Assembly (NCBI GenBank): GCA_018268675.1
Contig: JAFDWB010000009.1
Coordinates: 1 to 64,000, forward strand
Reading direction: 5' to 3'
Length of the DNA: 64,000 nt
Source of the DNA: Actinomycetota bacterium
GTDB taxonomy: Bacteria; Actinomycetota; Thermoleophilia; Solirubrobacterales; 70-9
Shown: positions 1 through 6,483 of the stretch, piece by piece
Position numbering within the stretch: the stretch's first letter is position 1
How the letters are laid out: every line of letters starts with the position of its first letter
The notes under the pieces: generated by a model
What the model was told of the DNA's origin: nothing
Databases searched by the model: none
Seen by the model: only the letters and a program-made list of their open reading frames with translations
Position numbers and translations under genes: made by a program

Positions 1-516
1 GGCGGTGTCGCCGTGGTCAAGGTCGGCGCTGCCACCGAGACCGAGATGAAGGAGAAAAAGCACCGCGTCGAGGACGCGCTGCAGGCGACCCGCGCCGCGC
101 TCGAGGAGGGCGTCGTGCCGGGTGGCGGCGTTGCGCTGCTGAATGCCCAGGCCGGTCTGGATCCCGAGAAGCTCGACGATCCGGACGAGAAGACGGGCGC
201 GCGGATCATCCACCGCTCGCTCGAGGAGCCGGTCCGCCAGATCGCCGAGAACTCCGGCGAGGAGGGCTCGGTCGTGGTCAACAAGGTCCGCGAGCTGAAG
301 GCCGGCGAAGGCCTGAACGCGGCGACCGGCGAGTACGGCGACCTGATCAAGGCCGGCGTCATCGACCCGACCAAGGTGACCCGCTCGGCGCTCGAGAACG
401 CCGCGTCGATCGCCAAGAACATCCTCGTCACCGAGGCGATCATCGCCGAGGCCCCCGAGGACAACGCCGGCGGCGGCATGCCCGGCGGCATGCCCGACAT
501 GGGCGGCATGATGTAA
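1..516 (+). CDS. groL: Chaperonin GroEL, C-terminal part (5' truncated by window edge)
   Basis: This is the last ~171 residues of the 60-kDa chaperonin GroEL, the ATP-driven folding chamber subunit in the cytosol. The frame is open from base 1 and starts inside the conserved segment [20 protein letters not shown]. It continues through the intermediate/equatorial hinge segment [13 protein letters not shown] and the equatorial ATP-binding region around [21 protein letters not shown]. It ends in the Gly/Met-rich tail [14 protein letters not shown] typical of bacterial GroEL. The upstream ~370 residues lie outside the window. A strong intrinsic terminator follows 24 bases after the stop, so the transcript probably ends here. 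Identity is certain; which paralogue (groEL1 or groEL2) cannot be told, although the GGM-type tail, rather than a His-rich one, fits the essential housekeeping copy. Confidence 0.97.
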   Translation, partial: GGVAVVKVGAATETEMKEKKHRVEDALQATRAALEEGVVPGGGVALLNAQAGLDPEKLDDPDEKTGARIIHRSLEEPVRQIAENSGEEGSVVVNKVRELKAGEGLNAATGEYGDLIKAGVIDPTKVTRSALENAASIAKNILVTEAIIAEAPEDNAGGGMPGGMPDMGGMM

Positions 517-540
517 GCAATCCCCAGCGAGGGATTTCGA

Positions 541-568
541 AGGGCCCGGCACACGCCGGGCCCTTTTC
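541..568 (+). terminator. Intrinsic terminator of groL
   Basis: A 9-bp perfect GC stem (GGGCCCGGC / GCCGGGCCC) with a short ACAC loop is followed by TTTT. It sits 25 bases after the groL stop codon. This is a classical Rho-independent terminator, unlike the U-tract-less hairpins elsewhere in the window. Confidence 0.88.
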
Positions 569-656
569 GTTCCAAAGCCTCCCCAAACCGCGCACCACAC
601 GCGCGCTTTCCCCCGCCAAGCTCGGCCCCATGCCCCCGCACCCGAGGCACCACGAA

Positions 657-705
657 GTTGACGGGCCGAAAACCGGACTATCTGACGGGTTTTCGGCCCG
701 TCAAC
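657..705. repeat. 49-bp palindromic repeat, copy A
   Basis: Arms of 18 bases (657-674 and 688-705, beginning GTTGACGGGCCG) are perfectly complementary around a 13-base loop. The same element recurs in the opposite orientation at 43588-43636, with 46 of 49 positions identical when copy A is reverse-complemented. Both copies are also followed, on the same relative side, by a TGGGCGTGGGG stretch, so the repeat unit is somewhat longer than the palindrome. This copy lies between groL and a broken gene and may overlap that gene's original start region. It resembles a REP-like or miniature inverted-repeat element; no coding capacity is seen. Confidence 0.85.
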
Positions 706-716
706 ATCCAGCTGAT

Positions 717-1628
717 GTGGGCGTGGGGAGGCTCGCCGTCGCACAGAACGGGGTGGTGACTCTGCAGCAGCTCGAAGAGCTTGGGCTCACGGAAGATGCG
801 ATCGACAAGCGCGTTGCCAGGGGCCGTCTCCATCGCATTCATCAGACCGTCTACTCGTTGACGCCGCGGGTGATGACGGAGAGGGGAAGGTTCAGGGCGG
901 CGGTGCTCGCGTGCGGTCCGGATGCGGTGCTCTCGCATCGGTCGGCCGCGTACCTCTGGGGGCTCGTCGGCGGATGAGAGGGGCCGATCGACGTGACGGC
1001 GTCGAACCGGCGCGGCCGGAGCTCCGATGGCGTTGCCGCGCATCGCGACGGATCGCTGCAGCCGATCGACAGGACGACCCTCCACGGCATCCCCTGCACG
1101 AGCGTCGCGCGTACCCTGCTCGACTTCGCCGGCATCGCTCCCGAGTGGGAAGTGCGCAAGGTCGTCGCCGAGGCCGAAGTCCTCCGGGTCCTCGACCGGG
1201 CGAAGCTGCGGGCGCTGCTGAAGCGCAGTCGCCGTCGTCGCGGCGTCGCCCGGCTGCGGCTCGTCGTCGACTCGATCCATCCGCGGACGAAGAGGACTCG
1301 CAGTGAACTGGAGCGACTGTTCCTGGGGATGTGCGCGAAGCGAGAGGTCCCCGAGCCCGAGGTGAACGTCTGGCTCCCGGCACCGGACGGTCGCCGCTAC
1401 CAGGCCGACTTCCTCTGGCGCGACGGGGGGCTGATCGTCGAAGCCGACAGCCGCCGCTTCCACGACACCGACAGCGCCTTCGTCGCCGACCGAAAACGCC
1501 AGCAGCAGCTGGAACTGGCCGGCTGGCGCGTCTGCCGCTGCACCTGGGAGGAGGTCGAAGGGGAACCGCGCCGCCTCGCGAGCACCGTGGTTGCGCTCCT
1601 CGGACGTGCGGGCGCGCGTCCGGCCTAG
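717..1628 (+). pseudogene. AbiEi-type antitoxin-domain / DUF559 endonuclease-like protein, split by an in-frame TGA
   Basis: The reading frame encodes a common actinobacterial protein. Its N-terminal winged-helix AbiEi antitoxin-like domain contains VVTLQQLEELGLTEDAID and GRLHRIHQTVYSL. The middle segment contains GIPCTSVARTLLDFA. The C-terminal DUF559 / very-short-patch-repair-like nuclease fold contains YQADFLWRDGGLIVEADSR and ends with the KRQQQLELAGWRVCR strand. The frame is broken by one stop, TGA at 975-977, inside the usually continuous segment LWGLVGG-stop-EGPIDVT. Both halves lie in the same frame, so a single C-to-T change (CGA to TGA) would explain it. The start is taken at GTG 717 or 723; an open extension up to 630 runs through the palindromic repeat and is unlikely. 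It may be a true pseudogene, a sequencing error, or two separately translated pieces (a GTG at 993 could restart). Confidence 0.7.
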
Positions 1629-2746
1629 TAGTGCGGCTTCGTCGGCGGCTTCGCCTTCGCCTTCTTTTCCTTCGGCGGCAGCGGCGGCAGGACGCCGACG
1701 TTGTTTTCGGCGTAGGGGAGGAAGTTGGCGCGGCGGATCTTCTGGCGGTAGATGTCGGTGGTGCGGGGGTAGAGGCCGAGTTCGTAGGGGTTGCCGGGCC
1801 CGAAGCCCTGGTAGTAGCTGAGCATCTGCACGCGCTTGTGCCGGACGATCCAGGTGATCAGCTTGCTGACGAAGCTGGGTTCGTCCTTCTCCTGCACCGC
1901 CCACTCGGTGATCGCGACCGGCTTGCCCTTCCACTGCTTGCCTTCGTAGAAGCGGTTGAGGTCCTGCCAGACCGGATATTTGGAGTAGAAGTCGGTGCCG
2001 ACCCAGTCGACCCATTTGCTTCCCGGCCAGTAGTTGCCGGGGTAGTTGCCCTTGACCCGCGGCGAGCCGCCCGGAAGCGGGCTCCAGATGATGCTCACCG
2101 GGGCGATCGGCAGCGCGAGCGGCGGCGGCCCCGAGGTGCGGTTGAGCGGCGGCAGGCCGATTTCGGCGAGCTCCGCGTTCAGCCCTTCCAGGCTCAGCCC
2201 GCCGCGGACGATCGCGACGATCCGGCGGAACGCCTGCTTGTACCAGAGGGCGCTGTATTCGCCGCCTTTCAGCGTGCCGTCGCATTCGACCCCGGACCAC
2301 GGGTTGAGGCAGCGGTTCGGCTCGCCGAGCGGCCGGATGTAGGCCTGCACGTTGTGGCTGGCGAAGAACTGGTTCATCTGGATCAGGTAGTTGTCCCCCT
2401 GGCCGAGCGCGATCTGCTCCGGGGTGATGAACCCGCCCGGGAATTCCTTGTCTTCGGTCGCGATGTGGATGATCGGCCGCGTCTGCGTCGTCCGCCAGCG
2501 TTCGTAGGCGGCGTTGAAGCCTTTGCCCCAGCCCACGTAGGTCTCGAGCAGCGCCGCGTGCTTGCCGGTGAGTTCGGTGAAGCGCTCGTAGCTTTCGGCG
2601 GTCCCCTGGTCGGAGACGCCGAGCAGGACGTCGGGCTTCGGCGGCACCAGCGTCATCGCGGCGCCCGCCGGGGCGGCGAAGATGAGGGCGAGTGCCGCCG
2701 CGGCGAGCGCCGGCCAGGTCGAGCGTCTAGACCGTTTCGAGCACAT
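1625..2746 (-). CDS. Secreted GH26-like glycoside hydrolase
   Basis: A 373-residue protein starts with a signal peptide: basic MCSKRSRRS, a hydrophobic alanine/leucine stretch, and an APAGAA cleavage region near residue 29. The body looks like the GH26 (beta-mannanase type) TIM barrel, an exported enzyme that cuts beta-linked polysaccharides. Candidate catalytic acids are the Glu in IRPLGEPNR (about residue 140) and the Glu in AITEWAVQEKDE (about residue 276). WVGTDFYSKYP and QMLSYYQGFGPGNPY are typical barrel strand ends. The tail is proline/lysine-rich (PPKEKKAKAKPPTK). Its start lies inside the 3' end of the upstream epimerase gene (20-base overlap), so the two are probably co-transcribed. 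It ends with a 4-base overlap against the convergent DUF559 gene. The family call is moderately sure; substrate is unknown. Confidence 0.65.
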   Translation of the reverse strand: MCSKRSRRSTWPALAAAALALIFAAPAGAAMTLVPPKPDVLLGVSDQGTAESYERFTELTGKHAALLETYVGWGKGFNAAYERWRTTQTRPIIHIATEDKEFPGGFITPEQIALGQGDNYLIQMNQFFASHNVQAYIRPLGEPNRCLNPWSGVECDGTLKGGEYSALWYKQAFRRIVAIVRGGLSLEGLNAELAEIGLPPLNRTSGPPPLALPIAPVSIIWSPLPGGSPRVKGNYPGNYWPGSKWVDWVGTDFYSKYPVWQDLNRFYEGKQWKGKPVAITEWAVQEKDEPSFVSKLITWIVRHKRVQMLSYYQGFGPGNPYELGLYPRTTDIYRQKIRRANFLPYAENNVGVLPPLPPKEKKAKAKPPTKPHY

Positions 2747-3611
2747 CCTGCATCCTTCGCGGCGCGACCCCGAGTGCCTGCGCGTCGGCCGTGCCGCGCT
2801 CGCTGACCATCGCCACCTCCATCAGCTCGGCCTCCTCCCAGGTGGCGAAGACCGCGTCGCCGAAGATCGCCCGCAGCCCCACCAGGCCCGCCTTCACCGC
2901 GGGCAGCGGCAGGTGGACGAGCTCCCGCGGCCGCCCGGCGATGCGGCTCACCAGGTCCGACATCTCGTCGTAGGTGAGCGTCTCCGGCCCGGCCAGCTCG
3001 TAGCGCGGTCGCAGCGCGCCCCCCGCCAGTGCCCGGTCGACGCACTCCGCCGCATCCCGCGCCCAGATCGGCTGGAACGCGGCCCGCCCCTCCCCGGACA
3101 CCGGCAGCACCGGCAGGAAGGAGAAGCGACGCAGCAGGGTGATCCAGGGGTCGCTGCGGTCGTAGACGATCGAGGGCGCGAACACCGACGTCTCCAGCGG
3201 CGAGGATTCCACCGCCCGCTCCGCGACCCACTTGGCGCGGAAGAAGCGCGTCCGCTGCGCGGCACCCGTGTCGAGCGCGCTGAAGAAGACGAAGCGCCGC
3301 ACCCCGGCCCGCTCGGCTCCCTGCAGGAGGCGCACCGTGGCGAGTCCGTTCAGCTCCTCCAGGCGGCGCGGCGGCTGGTCGCGGATCGTCGCCGCCAGGT
3401 GGACGACGGTGTCGACGCCGCGCAGGCTCTGGCGCAGCGTGTGGGCGTCGGCGAGATTGGCGAGGCCGCCGAGTGCGATCTGCACGTCGACCCGTCGCGC
3501 CCCGAGCCGGCGCGGGTCGCGGACCAGGCAGCGGACATCCTCGCCGCGCTCGAGGAGCAGCGGCAGCAGCCGCGAGCCGACGCTGCCGGTCGCCCCGGTC
3601 AGCAGCAGCAC
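2727..3611 (-). CDS. NAD(P)-binding epimerase/NmrA-like protein (complex I NDUFA9-type SDR)
   Basis: An atypical short-chain dehydrogenase with an N-terminal Rossmann motif LLLTGATGSVGSRLLP. It continues with CLVRDPRR, VVHLAATIRDQPPRRLEELN and RFVFFSALD, and an FFRAKWVAERAVESS segment stands where classical enzymes have YxxxK. These features match the NmrA / NDUFA9-like group of membrane- or quinone-linked NAD(P)-binding proteins. The substrate cannot be named. I start at GTG 3611, which puts the Rossmann strand at residue 2 as usual in the family; a longer GTG start at 3713 adds 34 arginine-rich residues that look like untranslated DNA. It is divergent from the ferredoxin gene and overlaps the downstream glycosidase start. 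Confidence 0.78.
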   Translation of the reverse strand: MLLLTGATGSVGSRLLPLLLERGEDVRCLVRDPRRLGARRVDVQIALGGLANLADAHTLRQSLRGVDTVVHLAATIRDQPPRRLEELNGLATVRLLQGAERAGVRRFVFFSALDTGAAQRTRFFRAKWVAERAVESSPLETSVFAPSIVYDRSDPWITLLRRFSFLPVLPVSGEGRAAFQPIWARDAAECVDRALAGGALRPRYELAGPETLTYDEMSDLVSRIAGRPRELVHLPLPAVKAGLVGLRAIFGDAVFATWEEAELMEVAMVSERGTADAQALGVAPRRMQDVLETV

Positions 3612-3808
3612 CGGGTCCCCGCCTGTGACTCGCCTGCCATCGCCCCGAAGCCTAGTGCCGCCCCAGGCCGTGCCCGCCCGGCGCCGCCCGCGGCCCCGGC
3701 GCAGGCGACCCACTGCCGCCGCATATCTCTAAAATGGCGCTTCGCTCGTCGCAGGGGCCGCCAGGCACCTGTCGGCCAACGACGACAAACATTTAGGAGA
3801 CTTCCCAG

Positions 3809-4075
3809 ATGAGCTACGTGATCGCCGAGCCGTGCATCGGCCAGAAGGACAACTCGTGCGTCGAGGTTTGCCCCGTCGACTGCATCCACCCGACGCCCGA
3901 CGAGCCCGACTACGACTCGGTCGAGCAGCTTTACATCGACCCGGACGAGTGCATCGACTGCGACGCCTGCGTCGAGGCCTGCCCGGTCGACGCCTGCTTC
4001 GCCGAGGACCAGCTTCCCGCCGAGTGGGCGAAATACGCGGAGATCAACGCGAACTACTACAAGAAGGCGAGCTAG
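3809..4075 (+). CDS. fdxA: 7Fe ferredoxin, FdxA type
   Basis: An 88-residue acidic electron-transfer protein of the cytosol. Cysteines at 9, 17, 21 and 25 (C-x7-C-x3-C-x3-C) and at 48, 51, 54 and 58 (C-x2-C-x2-C-x3-C) give the pattern of a [3Fe-4S] plus [4Fe-4S] ferredoxin: the first half is spaced for the three-iron cluster and LYIDPDECIDCDACVEACPV is the four-iron half. Length and the C-terminal AEWAKYAEINANYYKKAS helix fit FdxA. A good ribosome site (AGGAG, 3795-3799) precedes ATG. The gene is monocistronic, closed by an intrinsic terminator at 4101. Likely partners are oxidoreductases and P450s (one P450 is encoded at 41.8 kb, but no link is shown). Confidence 0.94.
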   Translation: MSYVIAEPCIGQKDNSCVEVCPVDCIHPTPDEPDYDSVEQLYIDPDECIDCDACVEACPVDACFAEDQLPAEWAKYAEINANYYKKAS

Positions 4076-4100
4076 CGCCCGCCTCACCCAGCTGCACGAA

Positions 4101-4125
4101 GGGCCGCCCGAGGGCGGCCCTTTTT
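4101..4125 (+). terminator. Intrinsic terminator of the ferredoxin gene
   Basis: A GC stem GGGCCGCC / GGCGGCCC with a tiny CGAG loop is followed by TTTTT, 25 bases after the ferredoxin stop. This is a classical Rho-independent signal. Confidence 0.9.
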
Positions 4126-4141
4126 CATGCGCCAGGGAGGT

Positions 4142-4188
4142 CCGCCCCCGACGCTTGTCCTCGATACGAAGACAAGCGTCGGGGGCGG
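4142..4188. repeat. Perfect 18-bp inverted repeat (hairpin) between convergent genes
   Basis: Arms 4142-4159 and 4171-4188 are perfectly complementary (18 bp, starting CCGCCCCCGACG) around the 11-base loop CTCGATACGAA. The element lies between the ferredoxin terminator and the 3' end of the convergent NlpC/P60 gene (stop at 4205). It carries no U-tract, so it may stop transcription coming from the minus strand, or block exonucleases, by structure alone. Confidence 0.75.
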
Positions 4189-4204
4189 GGAGCATCGCCG
4201 GTGG

Positions 4205-4864
4205 TCAGTAGCCGACCGGGTGGCGGACCACGTAGCGGCCGGTGGCCGCGGCGGCGGTGCTGGGGTGCCAGCGGGGTCCGGTGCCGCTGGTGTCGCCGGC
4301 CGTGTCGAACCGCAGCCCGGCGACGACCATGTAGGTGTGGGACGCGTTGGCGTAGATCGTGATCCAGCGTCCCGGGCCCGCTTCGCCGAACGCCTCCAGC
4401 GAGCCGGAGGTGAGCGGCGTGTTCAGCAGCCGACCCCCGTGGAGCGCGTAGGAGACCGAGCCCGAGCAGTCGTAGCCGTAGCTGACCCAGCTCCCGTGCC
4501 CGCCGCCCCATACATACGGGGTGGTGCGGATCCGGTTCGCGGCGGCGATCACCCGCTTGACCACGAGCGGCGCGTTCGCGGGGGCGATCGCACGGCCGTT
4601 GACGAGCCGCGCCTTGCCGGCGGTACCGGGTACGTATTCGGCTTCGCCGGTCCCCGGTTCGCTCGCGACGGGGGGTTCGGTCGATTCAGGGATTTCGGCT
4701 TCCAGCCCGGACTGGGCGCTGACTCCGCCAGGGAGAGCCCGCGCCGAGGCCGCCGGGGCGGCGACCAGGAGGGTCGCGGCGAGCGTGGCCAGGGCGGCGA
4801 TGAAGAGCGCTGCTATAGGACTTCGACGGGCGGCACTCCTGGCCACCCCGGGGGCGAACGGCAT
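4205..4864 (-). CDS. Secreted NlpC/P60 family cell-wall hydrolase
   Basis: A 219-residue protein with an N-terminal signal sequence (a hydrophobic stretch AALFIAALATLAATLLVAA, residues ~18-36). A Glu/Pro linker follows, then a C-terminal NlpC/P60 papain-like domain that cleaves peptidoglycan stem peptides. Visible catalytic parts are YDCSGSVSYAL (nucleophile Cys), ASHTYMVVAGLRFDT (His) and a downstream GPRWHPS. TPYVWGGGHG is the family's conserved strand before the Cys. A clear ribosome site GGAGGAGG (4871-4878) precedes ATG. Upstream on the same strand lies a c-di-AMP riboswitch, which is well known to control NlpC/P60 and other wall-remodelling genes in Actinobacteria, so expression is probably reduced when c-di-AMP is high. 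Confidence 0.9.
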   Translation of the reverse strand: MPFAPGVARSAARRSPIAALFIAALATLAATLLVAAPAASARALPGGVSAQSGLEAEIPESTEPPVASEPGTGEAEYVPGTAGKARLVNGRAIAPANAPLVVKRVIAAANRIRTTPYVWGGGHGSWVSYGYDCSGSVSYALHGGRLLNTPLTSGSLEAFGEAGPGRWITIYANASHTYMVVAGLRFDTAGDTSGTGPRWHPSTAAAATGRYVVRHPVGY

Positions 4865-4880
4865 TCACAACCTCCTCCGT

Positions 4881-4999
4881 GGGCCTGCGGGGTTAGCTGT
4901 CGGGCTGGCGCTGAAGGAGCCTGCGCTCCCACCGCGAGGTGGGTTCGCCCCAAAATCCTGGTTCCCCCGCTCCCGACCCTTCTGAGGCCGGGATTAGGC
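4881..4999 (-). promoter_or_regulatory. ydaO/yuaA-type c-di-AMP riboswitch
   Basis: Read on the minus strand, the leader of the NlpC/P60 gene carries the conserved blocks of the ydaO/yuaA riboswitch in order. These are GTCGGGAGCGGGGGAACC (complement of 4960-4977), GGGGCGAA (4944-4951), a variable stem, and the 3' signature GACAGCTAACCCCGCAGGC (4883-4901). The start and end of the aptamer pair through GCCT/AGGC-type ends. It stops 17 bases before the start codon, with the ribosome site in between, so control could act on transcription read-through or on translation. Known role: binding of c-di-AMP usually turns the downstream gene off. The call rests on the motif blocks; a covariance-model search was not run. 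Confidence 0.9.
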
Positions 5000-5082
5000 A
5001 TTTATTTGTAAGCGCTAACGCGCGGCCGACAGCATAGTTGCGGTCGCGGCCGGCCGCGTCGCGGATGGTCGCTTTGTGCGGG

Positions 5083-5149
5083 GGGCCGATCCGGGGTGAC
5101 CCGGCGGAACAAAAGCGGGAGGTTCCGGCGGGTCACCCCGGATCGGCCC
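5083..5149. repeat. Covarying hairpin element, copy 1
   Basis: A 67-base hairpin. The outer stem of 21 bp (5083-5103 with 5129-5149, starting GGGCCGATCC) is perfect. It is followed by one G-G mismatch, a 6-bp inner stem CGGAAC/GTTCCG and an 11-base loop AAAAGCGGGAG. The inner stem, mismatch and loop are shared with copies at 40248 and 45392, whereas the outer stem is locus-specific yet fully complementary. It lies 60 bases downstream of the mrp stop codon on the minus strand and upstream of the riboswitch leader. It could end or protect the mrp transcript. No U-tract is present. Confidence 0.85.
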
Positions 5150-5208
5150 ACGGGCGATTGCGGGGGCCGTCGCCCGCCCGTGGTCAGAAGTGATCCCCGA
5201 TGCCCGGG

Positions 5209-6357
5209 CTACTGCACGACCGGCAGCGGGGTGCCACCGATCGCGGGCATCTCGGCCATCGCCGGGGTCGCCTGGAGCACCGGGAGCTCCTGCGGGGTCG
5301 AGGCGATGATCCCGCGGGCCGCCTGGCGGATCGCCTGGGCGGCGGGGGAGTCGGGTTCCGAGGTGACCAGGGGGGTGCCCTCGTCGGAGTGCTCGCGCAG
5401 CGGCTCGGAGAGGGGGACCTTGCCGAGCAGCGGCACGTCGAGCTCGTCGGCGAGCAGCTGGCCGCCGCCCTCGCCGAAGATCGTGAAGCGCTCGCCGTCG
5501 GGCGTGGTGAAGCCCGACATGTTCTCGATCACGCCGAGGATCTCGAGGTCGAATTTCTTCGCCATCTCGGCCCCCCGGTGGGCGACCGACTGGGCCGCCG
5601 GCTGCGGCGTGGTGACGACGATGAACTTCGCCTGCGGCAGGAGCTGGGCCAGCGTCATCGAGACGTCGCCGGTCCCCGGTGGCAGGTCGAGCAGCAGGTA
5701 CTCGAGTTCGTCCCAGGCCACGTCCTCGAGGAACTGCTGGATGGCCTTGTGGAGCATCGGCCCGCGCCAGACGACCGCGGCGTTCTCCTCGACGAAGAAG
5801 CCGATCGACATCACCTTGACCCCGCCGGCCGACTCCAGCGGCAGGATCTTCCGCTCCCCGTTCACCTCCGGTTTGGCGTTGACGCCGAGCATGCGGGGGA
5901 TCGAGTAGCCGTAGACGTCGCAGTCGAGGGCTCCGGACGGGTGCCCTTCCGCGGTCAGCGCCGCGGCCAGGTTGGCGGTCAGCGTCGACTTGCCGACGCC
6001 GCCCTTGCCCGAGGACACGCAGATCACGTTTTTGACCTTGGCGAGCGCGCCCTGCGGCAGCTTGCCCCGCCCCAGCGTCTGCTGGAGCTGCCCTTTCTCC
6101 TCGTCGGAGAGGACGTCGAAGCCGACCGCGACCTCGGTCACCCCCTCCAGCTCGCCGACGCGCTGGGTGACCGCTCCTTCGAAGTGGGAGCGGATCGGGC
6201 AGCCGGGGGTGGTCAGCGAGACCACCACCTCGACCCGTCCGCTGGGCTGGATCTCGATCGAGCGCACCATGCCGAGCTCGACGATCGAGCGGCGCAGCTC
6301 GGGGTCGATCACGCCCCGCAGCGCCTCGTTCACCTGGTCGTTCGTGGGAAGGCTCAT
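5209..6357 (-). CDS. mrp: Mrp/ApbC family P-loop ATPase, iron-sulfur carrier type
   Basis: A 382-residue cytosolic protein. Residues ~5-80 form the MIP18/DUF59 domain with its conserved TTPGCPIRSHFE cysteine. Residues ~108-350 form the ParA/MinD-like ATPase with the deviant Walker A SSGKGGVGKST (115-125), LDCDVYGYSIP, LLLDLPPGTGD and the family marks VVWRGPM and IENMSGF. Mrp proteins bind and hand over Fe-S clusters. The CxxC pair found after ENMS in E. coli-type Mrp is absent here (ENMSGFTTPDGERFTIFGEGGG-like segment has no cysteine), so cluster binding may rest on the DUF59 cysteine or be lost. The C-terminus has an extra Pro/Met-rich tail. Start ATG 6357; it is divergent from the secreted protein at 6484. 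Function assignment is good for the family, not for the exact role. Confidence 0.9.
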   Translation of the reverse strand: MSLPTNDQVNEALRGVIDPELRRSIVELGMVRSIEIQPSGRVEVVVSLTTPGCPIRSHFEGAVTQRVGELEGVTEVAVGFDVLSDEEKGQLQQTLGRGKLPQGALAKVKNVICVSSGKGGVGKSTLTANLAAALTAEGHPSGALDCDVYGYSIPRMLGVNAKPEVNGERKILPLESAGGVKVMSIGFFVEENAAVVWRGPMLHKAIQQFLEDVAWDELEYLLLDLPPGTGDVSMTLAQLLPQAKFIVVTTPQPAAQSVAHRGAEMAKKFDLEILGVIENMSGFTTPDGERFTIFGEGGGQLLADELDVPLLGKVPLSEPLREHSDEGTPLVTSEPDSPAAQAIRQAARGIIASTPQELPVLQATPAMAEMPAIGGTPLPVVQ

Positions 6358-6483
6358 TGCGAACCATTCTCGCAAAGCGCGGCTTCGGGCCGAGGTTCGG
6401 GGGGCGATCTGCCGCGGCAGGGGGGAGAGATCGGGCGCCCCCGGCCCTTGGGTCCCGGCAAGCAGACGAGGCGAGGAGGCGAC

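Noticed and set aside
630-716. Upstream extension of the AbiEi-like gene to an ATG at 630
   Set aside because: The extension would translate straight through the palindromic repeat, and family members start near VTLQQLEELG; the added residues show no homology pattern.
975-977. TGA in the AbiEi-like gene as a selenocysteine or other recoded codon
   Set aside because: The position is not a Cys or Trp site in the family and no structured recoding signal follows; a simple C-to-T change explains it better.
3612-3713. Longer start of the epimerase gene at GTG 3713
   Set aside because: It would add an Arg/Gly-rich N-terminal stretch before the Rossmann strand, unlike the family.
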